From assembly GCA_040754295.1 (NCBI GenBank), contig JBFMCQ010000019.1:1-55697 (forward strand): DNA of 55,697 bases. The letters are read 5' to 3'. Origin of the DNA: Solimonas sp040754295. Lineage in GTDB: Bacteria > Pseudomonadota > Gammaproteobacteria > Nevskiales > Nevskiaceae. How positions within the stretch are numbered: position 1 is the first letter of the stretch; each line of letters opens with the position of its first letter. Below the pieces are notes generated by a model. It searched no databases and was not told the origin of the DNA. It was given only the letters and a program-made list of their open reading frames with translations. Of the stretch, positions 19,245 through 28,017 are shown piece after piece. Position numbers and translations under genes: made by a program.

Positions 19245-19253
19245 GAGCGGCCG

Positions 19254-19484
19254 ATGCGCATCACCAGCAAGGGACAAGTCACCATTCCTCAGGCGCTGCG
19301 CCAGCGGGCGGGCCTCACCCCGGAGATGGAGGTCGAGTTCAGCTATGAACGCGGCTGCATCATTCTCAGGAAGGCACGCGGGCAGAAAAGCCGGGGAGCC
19401 CTCGCCGTCGAGCGGCTGCGTCGCACCAAGCCGCGTACGGCGCTCACGACCGACGAGATTCTTGCATTGACTCGCGGCCAATGA
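19254..19484 (+). CDS. AbrB/MazE-type antitoxin
   Basis: A 76-residue protein whose first 45 residues are a SpoVT/AbrB swapped-hairpin DNA-binding domain, opening MRITSKGQVTIPQALRQRAG. The charged C-terminal part (residues 46-76) would wrap around and neutralise the partner toxin. GGAG lies six bases before the ATG. The stop overlaps the toxin start by four bases (ATGA), the usual coupling in vapBC operons. It probably represses its own promoter through the palindrome at 19219-19244. Confidence 0.88.
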   Translation: MRITSKGQVTIPQALRQRAGLTPEMEVEFSYERGCIILRKARGQKSRGALAVERLRRTKPRTALTTDEILALTRGQ

Positions 19485-19891
19485 GCGCGCGCGTCCTGGT
19501 CGATTCCACCGTCCTGCTGGACATCGTCACGGAGGATCCCGTCTGGGGCCGGTGGTCCGCGGCGGCCATCGAGGCGCAGCTGGCCGGCGCACCGCTGGGT
19601 ATCAACGCGATCATTTTTGGCGAAGTCGCGTTCAATGTGGAGCGCATCGAGACGCTCGACGAGTTGCTGCCTGAAGCGGACTTCAGTTATCTGGACATTC
19701 CGCGCGAGGCCGCGTTTCTCGCCGCGCGTTGCCACGCCGACTATCGCGGTCGCGGCGGGCAGCGCCGGACGATTCTGCCCGACTTTTTGATCGGCGCTCA
19801 CGCGGCAGTCGAGCGCATGGCACTTCTCACCCGCGACGCGCGCCGTTACCGGACGTACTTTCCCGGCCTCAAGCTCATCGCGCCGGAGTGA
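19481..19891 (+). CDS. PIN-domain toxin (VapC-type ribonuclease)
   Basis: A 136-residue PIN-domain nuclease. The acidic site is visible as Asp8 in VLVDST, Glu in FGEVAF, Asp in ILPDFLIG and Asp in LLTRDARRY, so all four metal-binding positions look intact. Such toxins cut tRNA or rRNA when the antitoxin is degraded. Length is normal and no frameshift is seen, so the pair is probably functional. The coding sequence runs straight out of the antitoxin gene. The locus separates the lipid cluster from the pilus operon and could be a small acquired insert. Confidence 0.88.
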   Translation: MSARVLVDSTVLLDIVTEDPVWGRWSAAAIEAQLAGAPLGINAIIFGEVAFNVERIETLDELLPEADFSYLDIPREAAFLAARCHADYRGRGGQRRTILPDFLIGAHAAVERMALLTRDARRYRTYFPGLKLIAPE

Positions 19892-20187
19892 CGTCAAGCG
19901 GATTTCGGCTCCGAATCTGGCGCCAGCAGCGCGTGCGCAGCTTTCGTCCACGCAATGGTGCGCATGGCGCGCTACGGTTTGAAAAGTCGAGGGTGTGGCG
20001 CCTGCGCTGGCATTGAATGAATAGTGGCGCACCGCCTGCGCGCGGCGGCGCCGGGATGGGCGTGGAAGCGCAGCACTCGTCTTGCGACGAACCGGGGTAC
20101 AGGGTCCAGCGGTAGCGAATGCGGGGGCGAGTGGCCGCGGGTCGCGGTACGGCCGACGAACGGTAGGAATGCGCCGGGTTTACTGCT
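19892..20187. other. intergenic region before the pilus operon
   Basis: About 300 bp with no convincing gene, RNA or repeat. Short open frames here lack ribosome sites and have no recognisable product. The region ends at the candidate flp promoter. Confidence 0.5.
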
Positions 20188-20216
20188 TTGACGCCCGCTC
20201 AGGCGGCCCCGATAGT
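20188..20216 (+). promoter_or_regulatory. candidate sigma-70 promoter of the tad operon
   Basis: TTGACG (20188-20193) and GATAGT (20211-20216) are separated by exactly 17 bp, a good -35/-10 pair. Transcription would start near 20223, giving a leader of about 40 nt before the flp start at 20263. The position fits a main promoter serving flp and the downstream assembly genes. Confidence 0.55.
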
Positions 20217-20262
20217 GTCCCCACGGCGCGAATCGAGCCGGATCCAGTCAAAGGAGCAGGTC

Positions 20263-20463
20263 ATGTTGAAGGTTTACACTGAGTATCTGAAGACGTTTTT
20301 CAGGGACGAGGAAGGGGCCAGCGCGGTCGAGTACGGACTCATCGTCGGCTTGATCGCGGTGGCTCTTATTGCGGTCCTGGCGGCCGTTGGCACAGACTTG
20401 GGCAGTCTGTTCACCACCGTGAGCACCGAGCTGCAGGGCGCCGCGCCTCCGGCCGGCCCATAG
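20263..20463 (+). CDS. flp: Flp/Fap-type pilin subunit
   Basis: A 66-residue type IVb pilin. Prepilin cleavage is expected after the Gly in RDEEG, leaving ASAVEYGLIVGLIAVAL as the mature N-terminus with the conserved Glu at position 5 and a hydrophobic helix. The short tail ends in Gly/Pro. AAGGAG lies six bases upstream of ATG 20263, which is why this start is preferred over longer in-frame options. It is the first gene of the tad locus and would be processed by the prepilin peptidase encoded nine bases downstream, then polymerised by TadA/B/C. Confidence 0.93.
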   Translation: MLKVYTEYLKTFFRDEEGASAVEYGLIVGLIAVALIAVLAAVGTDLGSLFTTVSTELQGAAPPAGP

Positions 20464-20471
20464 CTCCGGCC

Positions 20472-20915
20472 TTGTCGCCATGGGCGTTGCCGCTGGTCGC
20501 CGCGTGGGCGCTCGCAGTTGCCGCCTGTGATCTGAGCGGCAGGCGCGTTCCCAATACGCTGCTGGCCGTTGCCGCGGTACCGGCGGTGGCGCAGATGCTA
20601 ATCTTCGGCCACGGCCCGCTGGGTGCCGGTCGCGCGGATGGACTGGCCGGGGCAGCGCTGGCAGGGGCGGTGTGGCTGCCTGGGTACCTGCTTCACAAGG
20701 TCGGCGGCGGGGATGTCAAGTTCGCGGCCTGCATCGGTTTGCTGCTCGGCACTGCGGCCGCAGTCGAGGCCATGCTGATCGCCGCCCTGATGCTGGGCGT
20801 GATGGGCGCAGGCGCGTGGCTGCTACGCCGCCGGTCGGCGCGGCTGCCGGCGGCGCTGCCGCTCGCGGGCGGGCTGATGCCGCCTTTGATCTGGGGACCG
20901 TTGTGGCTGGGCTGA
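20472..20915 (+). CDS. tadV: prepilin peptidase TadV/CpaA
   Basis: A 147-residue polytopic membrane protein of the A24 aspartyl peptidase family. The two catalytic Asp residues are in ACDLSGRRVPN and GGGDVKFAA, with about four to five hydrophobic segments. It lacks the N-methylation domain of full-length PilD, as expected for the Tad subfamily. It would cleave the Flp pre-pilin and the TadE pseudopilin at the inner membrane. The only in-frame start near the flp stop is TTG at 20472; an ATG at 20479 is out of frame. Confidence 0.85.
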   Translation: MSPWALPLVAAWALAVAACDLSGRRVPNTLLAVAAVPAVAQMLIFGHGPLGAGRADGLAGAALAGAVWLPGYLLHKVGGGDVKFAACIGLLLGTAAAVEAMLIAALMLGVMGAGAWLLRRRSARLPAALPLAGGLMPPLIWGPLWLG

Positions 20916-20928
20916 GGGAGTGGTCGAT

Positions 20929-21456
20929 ATGGATGCTCGGAGCGCGCCAGACGTAACACCCGTTGCTGCCCGGAAACGCCAGGCCGGCGGCGCGATGGTC
21001 GAGTTCGCGTTTGTCTTTCCAATCCTGTTCCTGCTGGTCTACGGCGTCATCGTCTACGCCTATGTCTACGTCATCCAGCAGTCGATCACCTACGCGGCGC
21101 AGGAGGCGGCGGAGGCTGCCGTTGCGGTGGACCCGGAGCAGGACGACCCGTTCACGCAGCAGCAGCAGGTCGCCCGCCAGATGGCGATTTCGGCGCTATC
21201 CTGGCTGCCCGAGAGCCAGCAGGCGCGCGTCCTCGGCGACGCGGGCGACAAGGTCGAAATCCTGCTCTGCGAGATGGGAGGCGACGGCTGCCCGGCGGAT
21301 TCCGACGGGCTGATCGTCAGACTGCGCTTCACGGTACGCCCGGAGGGCTCCGGCTGCGCCGCGGACGCGCTGTTTCCAATGCTGAACCTGTACATGGTCG
21401 GGTGCGTGCCGCCGCTGCCGGCGACGCTGTCGGCTACCGCGGTGGTCCGTGTTTGA
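20929..21456 (+). CDS. tadE: TadE-like pseudopilin
   Basis: A 175-residue protein with the TadE motif: a short basic head, then GGAMVEFAFVFPILFLLVYG, a hydrophobic N-terminal helix with the conserved Glu. The remainder is a periplasmic domain with several Cys residues (LCEMGGDGC, GCAADALF, MVGC) that could form disulfides. ATG 20929 was chosen because GAGGGAG lies eight bases upstream; an in-frame GTG at 20920 sits on the ribosome site itself. It probably acts as a minor pilin in Tad assembly. Confidence 0.85.
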   Translation: MDARSAPDVTPVAARKRQAGGAMVEFAFVFPILFLLVYGVIVYAYVYVIQQSITYAAQEAAEAAVAVDPEQDDPFTQQQQVARQMAISALSWLPESQQARVLGDAGDKVEILLCEMGGDGCPADSDGLIVRLRFTVRPEGSGCAADALFPMLNLYMVGCVPPLPATLSATAVVRV

Positions 21457-21490
21457 GGGCGTGAGCGGCTGAGATGGGAGACTCGAAGCG

Positions 21491-22372
21491 ATGAGTAGCA
21501 CCACGCTGAAAATCGTCGCAGTGGCTGCGGTCCTGCTGGCGGTCGTGCTGGCGATCGTCGGCTTCCAGCTGAGCCGCAACTACGCCGAGCAGGCGCAGAA
21601 GGCGGAGCAGCAGGTGCAGCAGCAGGAAGTGCAGCAGACGCTGGCGGTCGTCGCGCTCAAGCCGCTGGCGGCCTACCAGCCGATCGCACGCGACGCGGTG
21701 GCGCTGGTTCCGGTCTCGGTCAGTCCGGCCGATCCGTACGGCAGCATCGACGACGTCGTCGACAAGGTGCCGCTGGTCGACATCGACGCCGGTGCGCCGG
21801 TGACGCGGCGCTATTTCAAGGAGGGCAACGTGCTCGCGCGCATCATTCCGCCCGGGCACAAGGCGGTTTCGGTCGAGGTCAACGACGTCGTCGCCGTCGG
21901 CGGCTTCGTCAGGCCCGGCGACATCGTCGACGTGCTGCTGTATCTGCGCGGCGGCGCGGGCATCGAGCAGGCGCAGTCGCGCGTGCTGCTGGAGGCGACC
22001 CGCGTGCTCGCCTACGAGGAGCGCATCATCGACCGCCCCGAGGGCATCGAGGGCGAGAACGACAAACAGCGCTCGCGCGTGCGCACGGCCGTGCTCGCGG
22101 TACCGGAGAAGGACACGACCAAGCTGATGCTCGGCGTCAGCCTCGGCGAGCTGCGGCTGGCCCTGCATGGCCAGGGCCAGGCACCGCAAGCCGATGGCGG
22201 CCAGGCCGTCGCTGCCGCAGCGACCGCCGCGGACGCTGCGCAGCGGCCACCGGAGAACGCCATCGGCATCGCCGAGTTGGCGCGCATCAAGCCGCCACCG
22301 TCGAAGGTGCCGCCGCGGCCGCGCGTCGAAATCCTGCGCGGCAACGCGCGCGAAGTGGTGACCACCAACTGA
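21491..22372 (+). CDS. cpaB: Flp pilus assembly protein CpaB/RcpC
   Basis: A 293-residue protein with one N-terminal membrane helix (about residues 7-28), a Gln/Glu-rich segment, then an SAF-like domain (about 50-115) and the CpaB-specific region with VEVNDVVAVGGFVRPGD. The C-terminal 60 residues are Ala/Pro-rich. It is thought to stabilise the secretin and bridge the periplasm in Tad systems. It lies eight bases upstream of the secretin gene. Confidence 0.88.
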   Translation: MSSTTLKIVAVAAVLLAVVLAIVGFQLSRNYAEQAQKAEQQVQQQEVQQTLAVVALKPLAAYQPIARDAVALVPVSVSPADPYGSIDDVVDKVPLVDIDAGAPVTRRYFKEGNVLARIIPPGHKAVSVEVNDVVAVGGFVRPGDIVDVLLYLRGGAGIEQAQSRVLLEATRVLAYEERIIDRPEGIEGENDKQRSRVRTAVLAVPEKDTTKLMLGVSLGELRLALHGQGQAPQADGGQAVAAAATAADAAQRPPENAIGIAELARIKPPPSKVPPRPRVEILRGNAREVVTTN

Positions 22373-22379
22373 GGCGCCC

Positions 22380-23696
22380 ATGAAACTCGCAGGGGACAGG
22401 GTAGGGGTACTGGCTCGCATCGGCTTGAGCGTGCTCGCGGCGCTGCTCGTCTGGCCGGCCGCGGCGGTCGATCCGGGCGACATCCTGCTGGTCGAGCAGG
22501 GCACGCATCGGCTGCATCGCGCCAGCGGCGATGTCGCGCGCGTCGCGGTCGGCAATCCGGAGATCGCCGATGTCAGCGTGATCAACCGCCGCGAGCTGCT
22601 GATCACCGGCAAGGCGCTCGGAGTGACCAGCCTGCACGTCTGGACCAAGGGCCTGCGGGCGCCGAAGGAGTATCGGGTTCGCGTCGACACGGTGAAGGAT
22701 CCGCTGCGCACCGACCGCGCCGACCCGGAGCTGGCGCGCGCGACGATCGATGCCGGCCGCGGTCTCTCCGGACAACTGCCGAACCTGCTCGCCCATAGGC
22801 GGGCGGCGCTGGCGGCGCAGCCGGCGCAGGAGAACCAGATCGACGATCGCAGCGGCGTCGCGCTCGAAACCCAGGTGCTGACGCAGATCAAGGTAGCGGA
22901 GGTCAGCCGCTCGACCGCGGAGCAGTACGGCCTCGGGCTCGGATACCGGCACGAGGGCTCGCGCAGCAGCGTCGTGCTGGCGCCGCCGAGCAGGCCGGAC
23001 AGCGTGATCGACAGGGCGTTCAATCTGGTGTTCGGCCGTGACCTCGGCAACGGCGACAGCATCACCGCCGTGCTCGACATCCTCGAGAGCCGCGGGCTCG
23101 CGCGCGTGCTCGCCGAGCCGAGCCTGCTGGCGATGAGCGGCCAGACCGCGACGTTTCTCGCCGGTGGCGAATTTCCGGTGCCGGTCAGCCAGGGCGGCTC
23201 GGTCGCCGGCAGCATCTCCGTCGAGTACAAGGAGTTCGGCGTGCGCCTGAGCCTGTCGCCGACGGTGCTCGCGCGCGACCGCATCGCGCTCAAGATCGCT
23301 CCGGAAGTCAGCGATCTGGATTTCTCCGCCGGCATCCAGATCGGCGGCGTGTCGGTGCCAGCGCTCAAGGTACGGCGCACGGATACGACGGTCGAGCTGG
23401 GCGACGGTGAGACCTTCCTGATTTCAGGGCTGGTGAGCAGCAATCTGATCAGCAGCATCGACAAGCTCCCGGGCCTCGGTGACGTACCGATCCTCGGCGC
23501 GCTGTTCAAGTCGAGCAATCTGGAGCGCGAAGACCGCGAGCTGATCATGGTGGTGACGCCGCGTCTGGTGCGACCGATGGCTAAGGAGGCGCGGCTGCCG
23601 AAGATGCCCGGTGCCGAGTACGACCGCTACGATCCGGGTTGGGGGCGGACCATCTTCCTGGAGAACGGCGACTTCGACGCGGGCTTTAGCCGCTAG
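22380..23696 (+). CDS. cpaC: Tad secretin CpaC/RcpA
   Basis: A 438-residue outer-membrane secretin. After a signal peptide (cleavage near AAAVDPGD) comes a BON-like/N-domain (about 35-110) with VGNPEIADVSV, then the secretin core (about 210-420). The core contains LAEPSLLAMSGQTATFLAGG, EFGVRLSLSPTV and LPGLGDVPILGALFKS followed by VVTPRLV. It forms the gated channel through which the Flp pilus leaves the cell. Length is typical for the CpaC family. It directly follows cpaB. Confidence 0.93.
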   Translation: MKLAGDRVGVLARIGLSVLAALLVWPAAAVDPGDILLVEQGTHRLHRASGDVARVAVGNPEIADVSVINRRELLITGKALGVTSLHVWTKGLRAPKEYRVRVDTVKDPLRTDRADPELARATIDAGRGLSGQLPNLLAHRRAALAAQPAQENQIDDRSGVALETQVLTQIKVAEVSRSTAEQYGLGLGYRHEGSRSSVVLAPPSRPDSVIDRAFNLVFGRDLGNGDSITAVLDILESRGLARVLAEPSLLAMSGQTATFLAGGEFPVPVSQGGSVAGSISVEYKEFGVRLSLSPTVLARDRIALKIAPEVSDLDFSAGIQIGGVSVPALKVRRTDTTVELGDGETFLISGLVSSNLISSIDKLPGLGDVPILGALFKSSNLEREDRELIMVVTPRLVRPMAKEARLPKMPGAEYDRYDPGWGRTIFLENGDFDAGFSR

Positions 23697-23740
23697 ATGG
23701 CTAGAATCGGACGGATTCAGGGCCGAGGACGCCGCTAATC

Positions 23741-24931
23741 ATGAAAACTCAGGCCGTCGTCGTCGCCGACGATCCCGTCTATCTGAGCTGGCTGGAAAAC
23801 GCCGCCGGGCAGGGGGCCGAGTTCTCGCTGGTGCGCCCGCTGGACGCCGAGGATCTGATCGAGCGCATGCAGATGATGGGGCGCGTCGACGTCGCGTTCT
23901 TCCAGTTCGAGGCGGGCAACCTCGAGGCGCGCATCAGCATGATGGAGCGTCTCGTCGAGCGCATGCCGGACCTGCCGGTGGCCGGGCTGGGCGCCGACAG
24001 TAATCCGGACATCGTGCTCGCCGCGATGCGTGCCGGCGCGCGCGACTTCCTGGTGCTGCGCCGCGACGAGGGCGATGTCTCCGTGCTGCTGAGTAAGCTG
24101 CTGCGCCGCTCGGTGCCGGCCGCGCGCGTGACGCAGAAGCAGGGTCAGATGTTCGGCATTTTCGCTGCGCACCCGAGCGACGCGATCGGCTTCGTCGCCG
24201 AGCACGTCGCGCTCGCGGCGGTCGGGACCCAGCCGCGCACCGAACCGGTGCTGCTCGTCGACATGGCGACGCCGGCGGGCGCCTGCGCGGTTTTCCTCAA
24301 CATCAACCAGTCGTACAGCGTGCTCGACGCGATCAACGACGTCTACCGCTGCGATCAGACGCTCGTCGACACCGCATTCGCCAAGCATCCGAGTGGCCTG
24401 TACCTGCTGAGCCTGCCGGAGGATCTGGTCGGCCATCCGCAGGCCAACTTCGAGGAGTTCATCAAGCTGCTGCAGGTTGCGCGCGGTCTGTTCGGCGTGG
24501 TCGTCGTTGCGTTCGACGGCCACCGCCCGCTGGAAACCATCGCCGGCATCATCACCCAGGCCGACCGCTCGGTGCTGCTGACCGACCAGTCGATCCTGAA
24601 GTCGCGCCACAGCAAGTACCTGCTGCGCGCGCTGCGCCTGGAAGACTGCCCGCTCGACCGCACCGCACTGGTCGTCGACAACTATCGCCGCCGGCTGGGG
24701 CTGGAGCCGGAGAACCTCGCCGAGATCTTCGATCTGCCGATGCTCGGCACGCTCTCCGCGAGCCACGGCAACGCGCGCATCCAGGCGATGAACTCGGGCG
24801 AGCCGCTGTTCACGATCGCACCCAAGGATCCGTTCTGCGCCGATGTGCGCAGCCTCGCGGCCGCCCTGATCGGCGGAAGCGCGCGCATGGAGCGCGCGTC
24901 CGCCGGATTGCTGAGCCGTCTGTTCGGTTAG
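23741..24931 (+). CDS. tadZ: TadZ/CpaE-like pilus localisation ATPase, atypical
   Basis: A 396-residue protein with a receiver-like N-terminal domain (about 1-125) and a MinD/ParA-like C-terminal domain (about 135-385). The receiver region lacks a phospho-acceptor Asp at the expected strand (VDVAFFQFEAG). The P-loop is not canonical: where KGGVGKT would be expected the sequence reads IFAAHPSDAIGF. Later motifs such as VVVVAFDG are preserved. Degenerate Walker A sites occur in TadZ proteins, which position the Tad machine at the pole. It sits between the secretin and TadA genes as is usual for the operon. Confidence 0.85.
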   Translation: MKTQAVVVADDPVYLSWLENAAGQGAEFSLVRPLDAEDLIERMQMMGRVDVAFFQFEAGNLEARISMMERLVERMPDLPVAGLGADSNPDIVLAAMRAGARDFLVLRRDEGDVSVLLSKLLRRSVPAARVTQKQGQMFGIFAAHPSDAIGFVAEHVALAAVGTQPRTEPVLLVDMATPAGACAVFLNINQSYSVLDAINDVYRCDQTLVDTAFAKHPSGLYLLSLPEDLVGHPQANFEEFIKLLQVARGLFGVVVVAFDGHRPLETIAGIITQADRSVLLTDQSILKSRHSKYLLRALRLEDCPLDRTALVVDNYRRRLGLEPENLAEIFDLPMLGTLSASHGNARIQAMNSGEPLFTIAPKDPFCADVRSLAAALIGGSARMERASAGLLSRLFG

Positions 24932-24935
24932 CGCC

Positions 24936-26159
24936 GTGAATACGCCAACAGATCCACAGCTCACGCGCTTCCGGATGTCGGACCAGTACCAGCAGCTGAA
25001 GAACAGCTTTCACCGGCACCTGATCCAGCAGATCGAGGAGCGCAATCTCGACATCGACCGCTGGGACGCGGTCAAGATCGAGCGCTTCGTCACCGAGCAG
25101 ATGCGGCGCTATGTCGTCGAACAGCGCCTGCCGGTGAACCAGCGGGAATCCGAAGCGCTGGCGCGCGACGCCAAGGACGAGCTGATGGGCTACGGCCCGA
25201 TCCAGGCGCTGGTCGATGACGACACGGTCAACGACATCGTCGTCAACGGTCCGAGCACCGTCTTCATCGAGCGCGAGGGCCGGCTGTACAACGTGCCGGT
25301 ACGCTTCTTCAACGACGCGCACGTGGTGCGCGTGATCCAGCGCATCCTCGCGCCGATCGGCCGGCGCGTCGACGAGTCGATGCCGATGGTGGACGCGCGC
25401 CTGCCCGACGGCTCGCGCGTCAACGCGATCATTCCGCCGATCGCGCTCGACGGGCCGTGCCTGTCGATCCGCAAGTTCCGCAAGCAGCCGCTGTCCGCCG
25501 ACGACCTGCTGCGCTACGGTACGCTCAGCCCCGCGGAGCTGGAGTTCCTGCGCGAGCGCGTCGAGAAACGCACGAACCTCATCATCGTCGGCGGCACCGG
25601 CTCGGGCAAGACGACCTTCCTCAACCTGCTGTCGCAGTGGATTCCGCAGGACGAGCGCATCATCACCATCGAGGATGCAGCCGAGCTGCGGCTGCATCAC
25701 GGCCATGTCGTGCGCCTGGAGACGCGACCGCCGAACCTGGAGGGCGAGCGCGCGATCAGCGCACGCGATCTGGTGCGCAACGCGCTGCGCATGCGCCCGG
25801 ACCGCATCGTCGTCGGCGAGGTGCGCGGCGACGAGGTGCTCGACATGTTGCAGGCGATGAATACCGGCCACGACGGCTCGATGACCACGCTGCACGCCAA
25901 CAGTACGCGCGACGCCATCCACCGCCTGGAGCTGCTCGCCGGCTTCGCCGGCTACACCGGCAGCGAAGTCACACTGCGCGCCCAGATCGCGTCGGCGATC
26001 CAGCTGATGGTGCACGTCAGCCGCCTCAAGGGCGGCGAGCGCCGGGTGATGTCGGTGACCGAGGTCCTCGGCACGCGTGGCCACGAGATCATCATGCGCG
26101 AGCTGTTCCGTTACGAGCTTGAGCGCAGCGAGCACATCGACTGCCGGGAGGCGATCTGA
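24936..26159 (+). CDS. tadA: Tad pilus assembly ATPase TadA/CpaF
   Basis: A 407-residue secretion/pilus ATPase of the type II/IV superfamily. Walker A is GGTGSGKTTFL near residue 218, followed by a Walker B region and the MTTLHANS histidine box. The N-terminal domain (about 1-150) ends with MLVDARLPDGSRVNAI-like sequence typical of CpaF. It powers Flp pilus polymerisation and, in many species, retraction from the cytoplasmic face. The start is GTG four bases after the tadZ stop, and the stop shares one base with the tadB start (TGATG). Confidence 0.95.
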   Translation: MNTPTDPQLTRFRMSDQYQQLKNSFHRHLIQQIEERNLDIDRWDAVKIERFVTEQMRRYVVEQRLPVNQRESEALARDAKDELMGYGPIQALVDDDTVNDIVVNGPSTVFIEREGRLYNVPVRFFNDAHVVRVIQRILAPIGRRVDESMPMVDARLPDGSRVNAIIPPIALDGPCLSIRKFRKQPLSADDLLRYGTLSPAELEFLRERVEKRTNLIIVGGTGSGKTTFLNLLSQWIPQDERIITIEDAAELRLHHGHVVRLETRPPNLEGERAISARDLVRNALRMRPDRIVVGEVRGDEVLDMLQAMNTGHDGSMTTLHANSTRDAIHRLELLAGFAGYTGSEVTLRAQIASAIQLMVHVSRLKGGERRVMSVTEVLGTRGHEIIMRELFRYELERSEHIDCREAI

Positions 26160-27082
26160 TGGCGCTGATGCTGCTCTTCGTCGCCGCCCTGGGACTCGGC
26201 GCCGCCGCGATCTGGCTGTTCGTGCGTGCCGGCGAGCGCGAGCGCGAGGAGGAGGTGCTGCTGCGCCTGCGCGCGATGGGTGGCGACGAAGCGGCGTACG
26301 CGATGCAGCAGGGACGCGGCCAGATCCGCAATCCCCTGCTGCGCTGGGCCTGCTACCTGATCTGGCGCACCGGTTCGGAGCTGCCGCCCGATACGGTTGC
26401 GCGCATCCTCGTGGTGGTTGCCGCGCTCGCCGTGGTCGCGGTGGTCGCGCTCGGCGCGTTCGGCGGGCTGTGGGCAACGGCGATGCTGATCGCGTTCGGC
26501 TGGGCTTATTTGAGCCGCCAGGCGGCGCGGCGGCGCGCGCTCATCGCCGAGCAGCTGCCATCCTTCCTCGAAGGCGTGATCCGCGTGCTCGGCGCCGGCA
26601 ACACGCTCGACGAGGCGCTCGCGGCGGCCGCACGCGAAAGCCCGGACCCGATCCAGCCGCTGTTCCAGAGCGTCAGCCGCCAGGTGCGGCTGGGCGCACC
26701 GGTCGAGGCGGTGCTGATGGAGACCGCCGAGATCCACCGGCTGCGCGACCTCAAGGTGATGGCGCTCGCGGCGGCGATCAACCGCAAGTACGGCGGCAGC
26801 CTGCGCAACGTGCTGCGCAGCCTGATTCAGGCCGTGCGCGCGCGCGACACCGCGGCGCGCGAGCTGCGTGCGCTGACCGCGGAGACGCGCTTCTCGGCGC
26901 TCATGCTGTCGCTCATTCCGGTGGGCCTGATGCTCTACATCTTTGCGCAGAACCCCGACTACTATCGCAATATGTGGCTCGATAGCGTCGGCCGCTGGCT
27001 GCTGATCGTCTCCGTGCTGCTGCAGGTCGCCGGCGTCTTCGTGATCTACCGGATGATGCGCTCGACGGAGGAGCCGTCGTGA
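26159..27082 (+). CDS. tadB: Tad platform protein TadB
   Basis: A 307-residue inner-membrane protein of the GspF/TadB family. Hydrophobic segments lie near residues 3-20, 80-125, 245-265 and 275-300. The cytoplasmic GspF-like domain between them contains LPSFLEGVIRVLGAGNTLDEAL. It forms the platform on which the ATPase TadA works, together with TadC. The start overlaps the tadA stop and the stop overlaps the tadC start (GTGA), so translation of all three is tightly coupled. Confidence 0.92.
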   Translation: MALMLLFVAALGLGAAAIWLFVRAGEREREEEVLLRLRAMGGDEAAYAMQQGRGQIRNPLLRWACYLIWRTGSELPPDTVARILVVVAALAVVAVVALGAFGGLWATAMLIAFGWAYLSRQAARRRALIAEQLPSFLEGVIRVLGAGNTLDEALAAAARESPDPIQPLFQSVSRQVRLGAPVEAVLMETAEIHRLRDLKVMALAAAINRKYGGSLRNVLRSLIQAVRARDTAARELRALTAETRFSALMLSLIPVGLMLYIFAQNPDYYRNMWLDSVGRWLLIVSVLLQVAGVFVIYRMMRSTEEPS

Positions 27083-28017
27083 CGCCGACCCTGTTCGCAA
27101 GCCTGGTCGCCGGCGCGATCCTGGTCGCGCTCGTCGGTCTCGCGGCGCTCGCGCTGCTGCTGCTGCGCGCGCGCGCCGACGCGCGCATCCGGCGACGCTT
27201 GACGCCCGAGGCCGGCAGCTCCGTCGAGTTCGATGACCAGAGCCGCGCGCCGCTGGTGGCGTCGATGGCACGCAGCGGCAAGGCGCTCGAAGGTCTGGTC
27301 GACACCAAGGGGGAGAGCGCGCGCCTGCTGGTGCAGGCGGGCTGGCGCAGCACCGAGCAGCGTCTGCTGTGGTACGCGTTCCAGGCGCTGCTGCCGGTGG
27401 TTTTCGCCGGCCTGCTGATCGGTTTCTGGGCGTTCGCCGAGGTGCCGCGGAAGAGCCTGCTGCTGCTGCTGCTCGGGTTCACGGCCGCGGCGCTGTCGTT
27501 CCTGCTGCCGCGCTGGATTCTGCGTGCCGCGGCCGCCGCCCGGAAAGCACGGATCAAGGCCGAGGTGCCGCTGTTCATTCACCTGCTCGTGCTGCTGTTC
27601 GAAGCCGGTCTGTCGACGCGCCAGGCGCTCGCGAGCCTGGTCCGCGAGGGCGCGGGCGTGCTGCCGGAGCTCGGCTACGAGCTGGAGCTGGTACTGCGCC
27701 AGATCGAGGCGGGCGGCGATATCGCCGAGCTGCTGAAGAATCTGTCCGAAGCACTGGAAGTCGACGATCTGACCACCATTCTCGCCGCACTGCGTCAGGT
27801 CGACCGCTACGGCGGCGAGATCCGCGAGCCGCTGCTCGAATCGCTGAGCGTGATCGAGCAGCGCCGCAGCCTCGATCTGCGCGAGCGGGTCAACCTCCTG
27901 TCCGGTCGCATGACGGTGGTCATGGTCATGTTCTTCTTTCCGGCGCTGCTGGTATTCGTCGCCGGCCCCGCGTTCCTGGCGCTGATCCGCGCACTCGGAG
28001 AGGTCAATGCCGGTTGA
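27079..28017 (+). CDS. tadC: Tad platform protein TadC
   Basis: A 312-residue paralogue of TadB, with membrane segments near 6-28, 100-140 and 285-305 and a GspF-like domain containing HLLVLLFEAGLSTRQAL. It pairs with TadB in the inner-membrane platform. A GTG start overlaps the tadB stop by four bases, and the end overlaps the next gene by 11 bases. Confidence 0.92.
   Translation: MTPTLFASLVAGAILVALVGLAALALLLLRARADARIRRRLTPEAGSSVEFDDQSRAPLVASMARSGKALEGLVDTKGESARLLVQAGWRSTEQRLLWYAFQALLPVVFAGLLIGFWAFAEVPRKSLLLLLLGFTAAALSFLLPRWILRAAAAARKARIKAEVPLFIHLLVLLFEAGLSTRQALASLVREGAGVLPELGYELELVLRQIEAGGDIAELLKNLSEALEVDDLTTILAALRQVDRYGGEIREPLLESLSVIEQRRSLDLRERVNLLSGRMTVVMVMFFFPALLVFVAGPAFLALIRALGEVNAG

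Larger units (their letters stand above)
18937..19253. other. intergenic region, apaH / toxin-antitoxin locus
   Basis: About 317 bp between divergent genes. A short minus-strand frame from 19099 (about 21 codons) and the end of a plus-strand open frame at 19023 show nothing recognisable. The segment 19141-19195 is AT-rich compared with its surroundings and carries two poly-T runs (see separate entry). The right end holds the promoter/operator of the toxin-antitoxin pair. Confidence 0.6.

Noticed and set aside
21434..23548. 704-codon minus-strand open frame across cpaB and the secretin gene
   Set aside because: Low-complexity Ser/Arg-rich translation. The plus strand encodes clear Tad proteins with ribosome sites and operon spacing.
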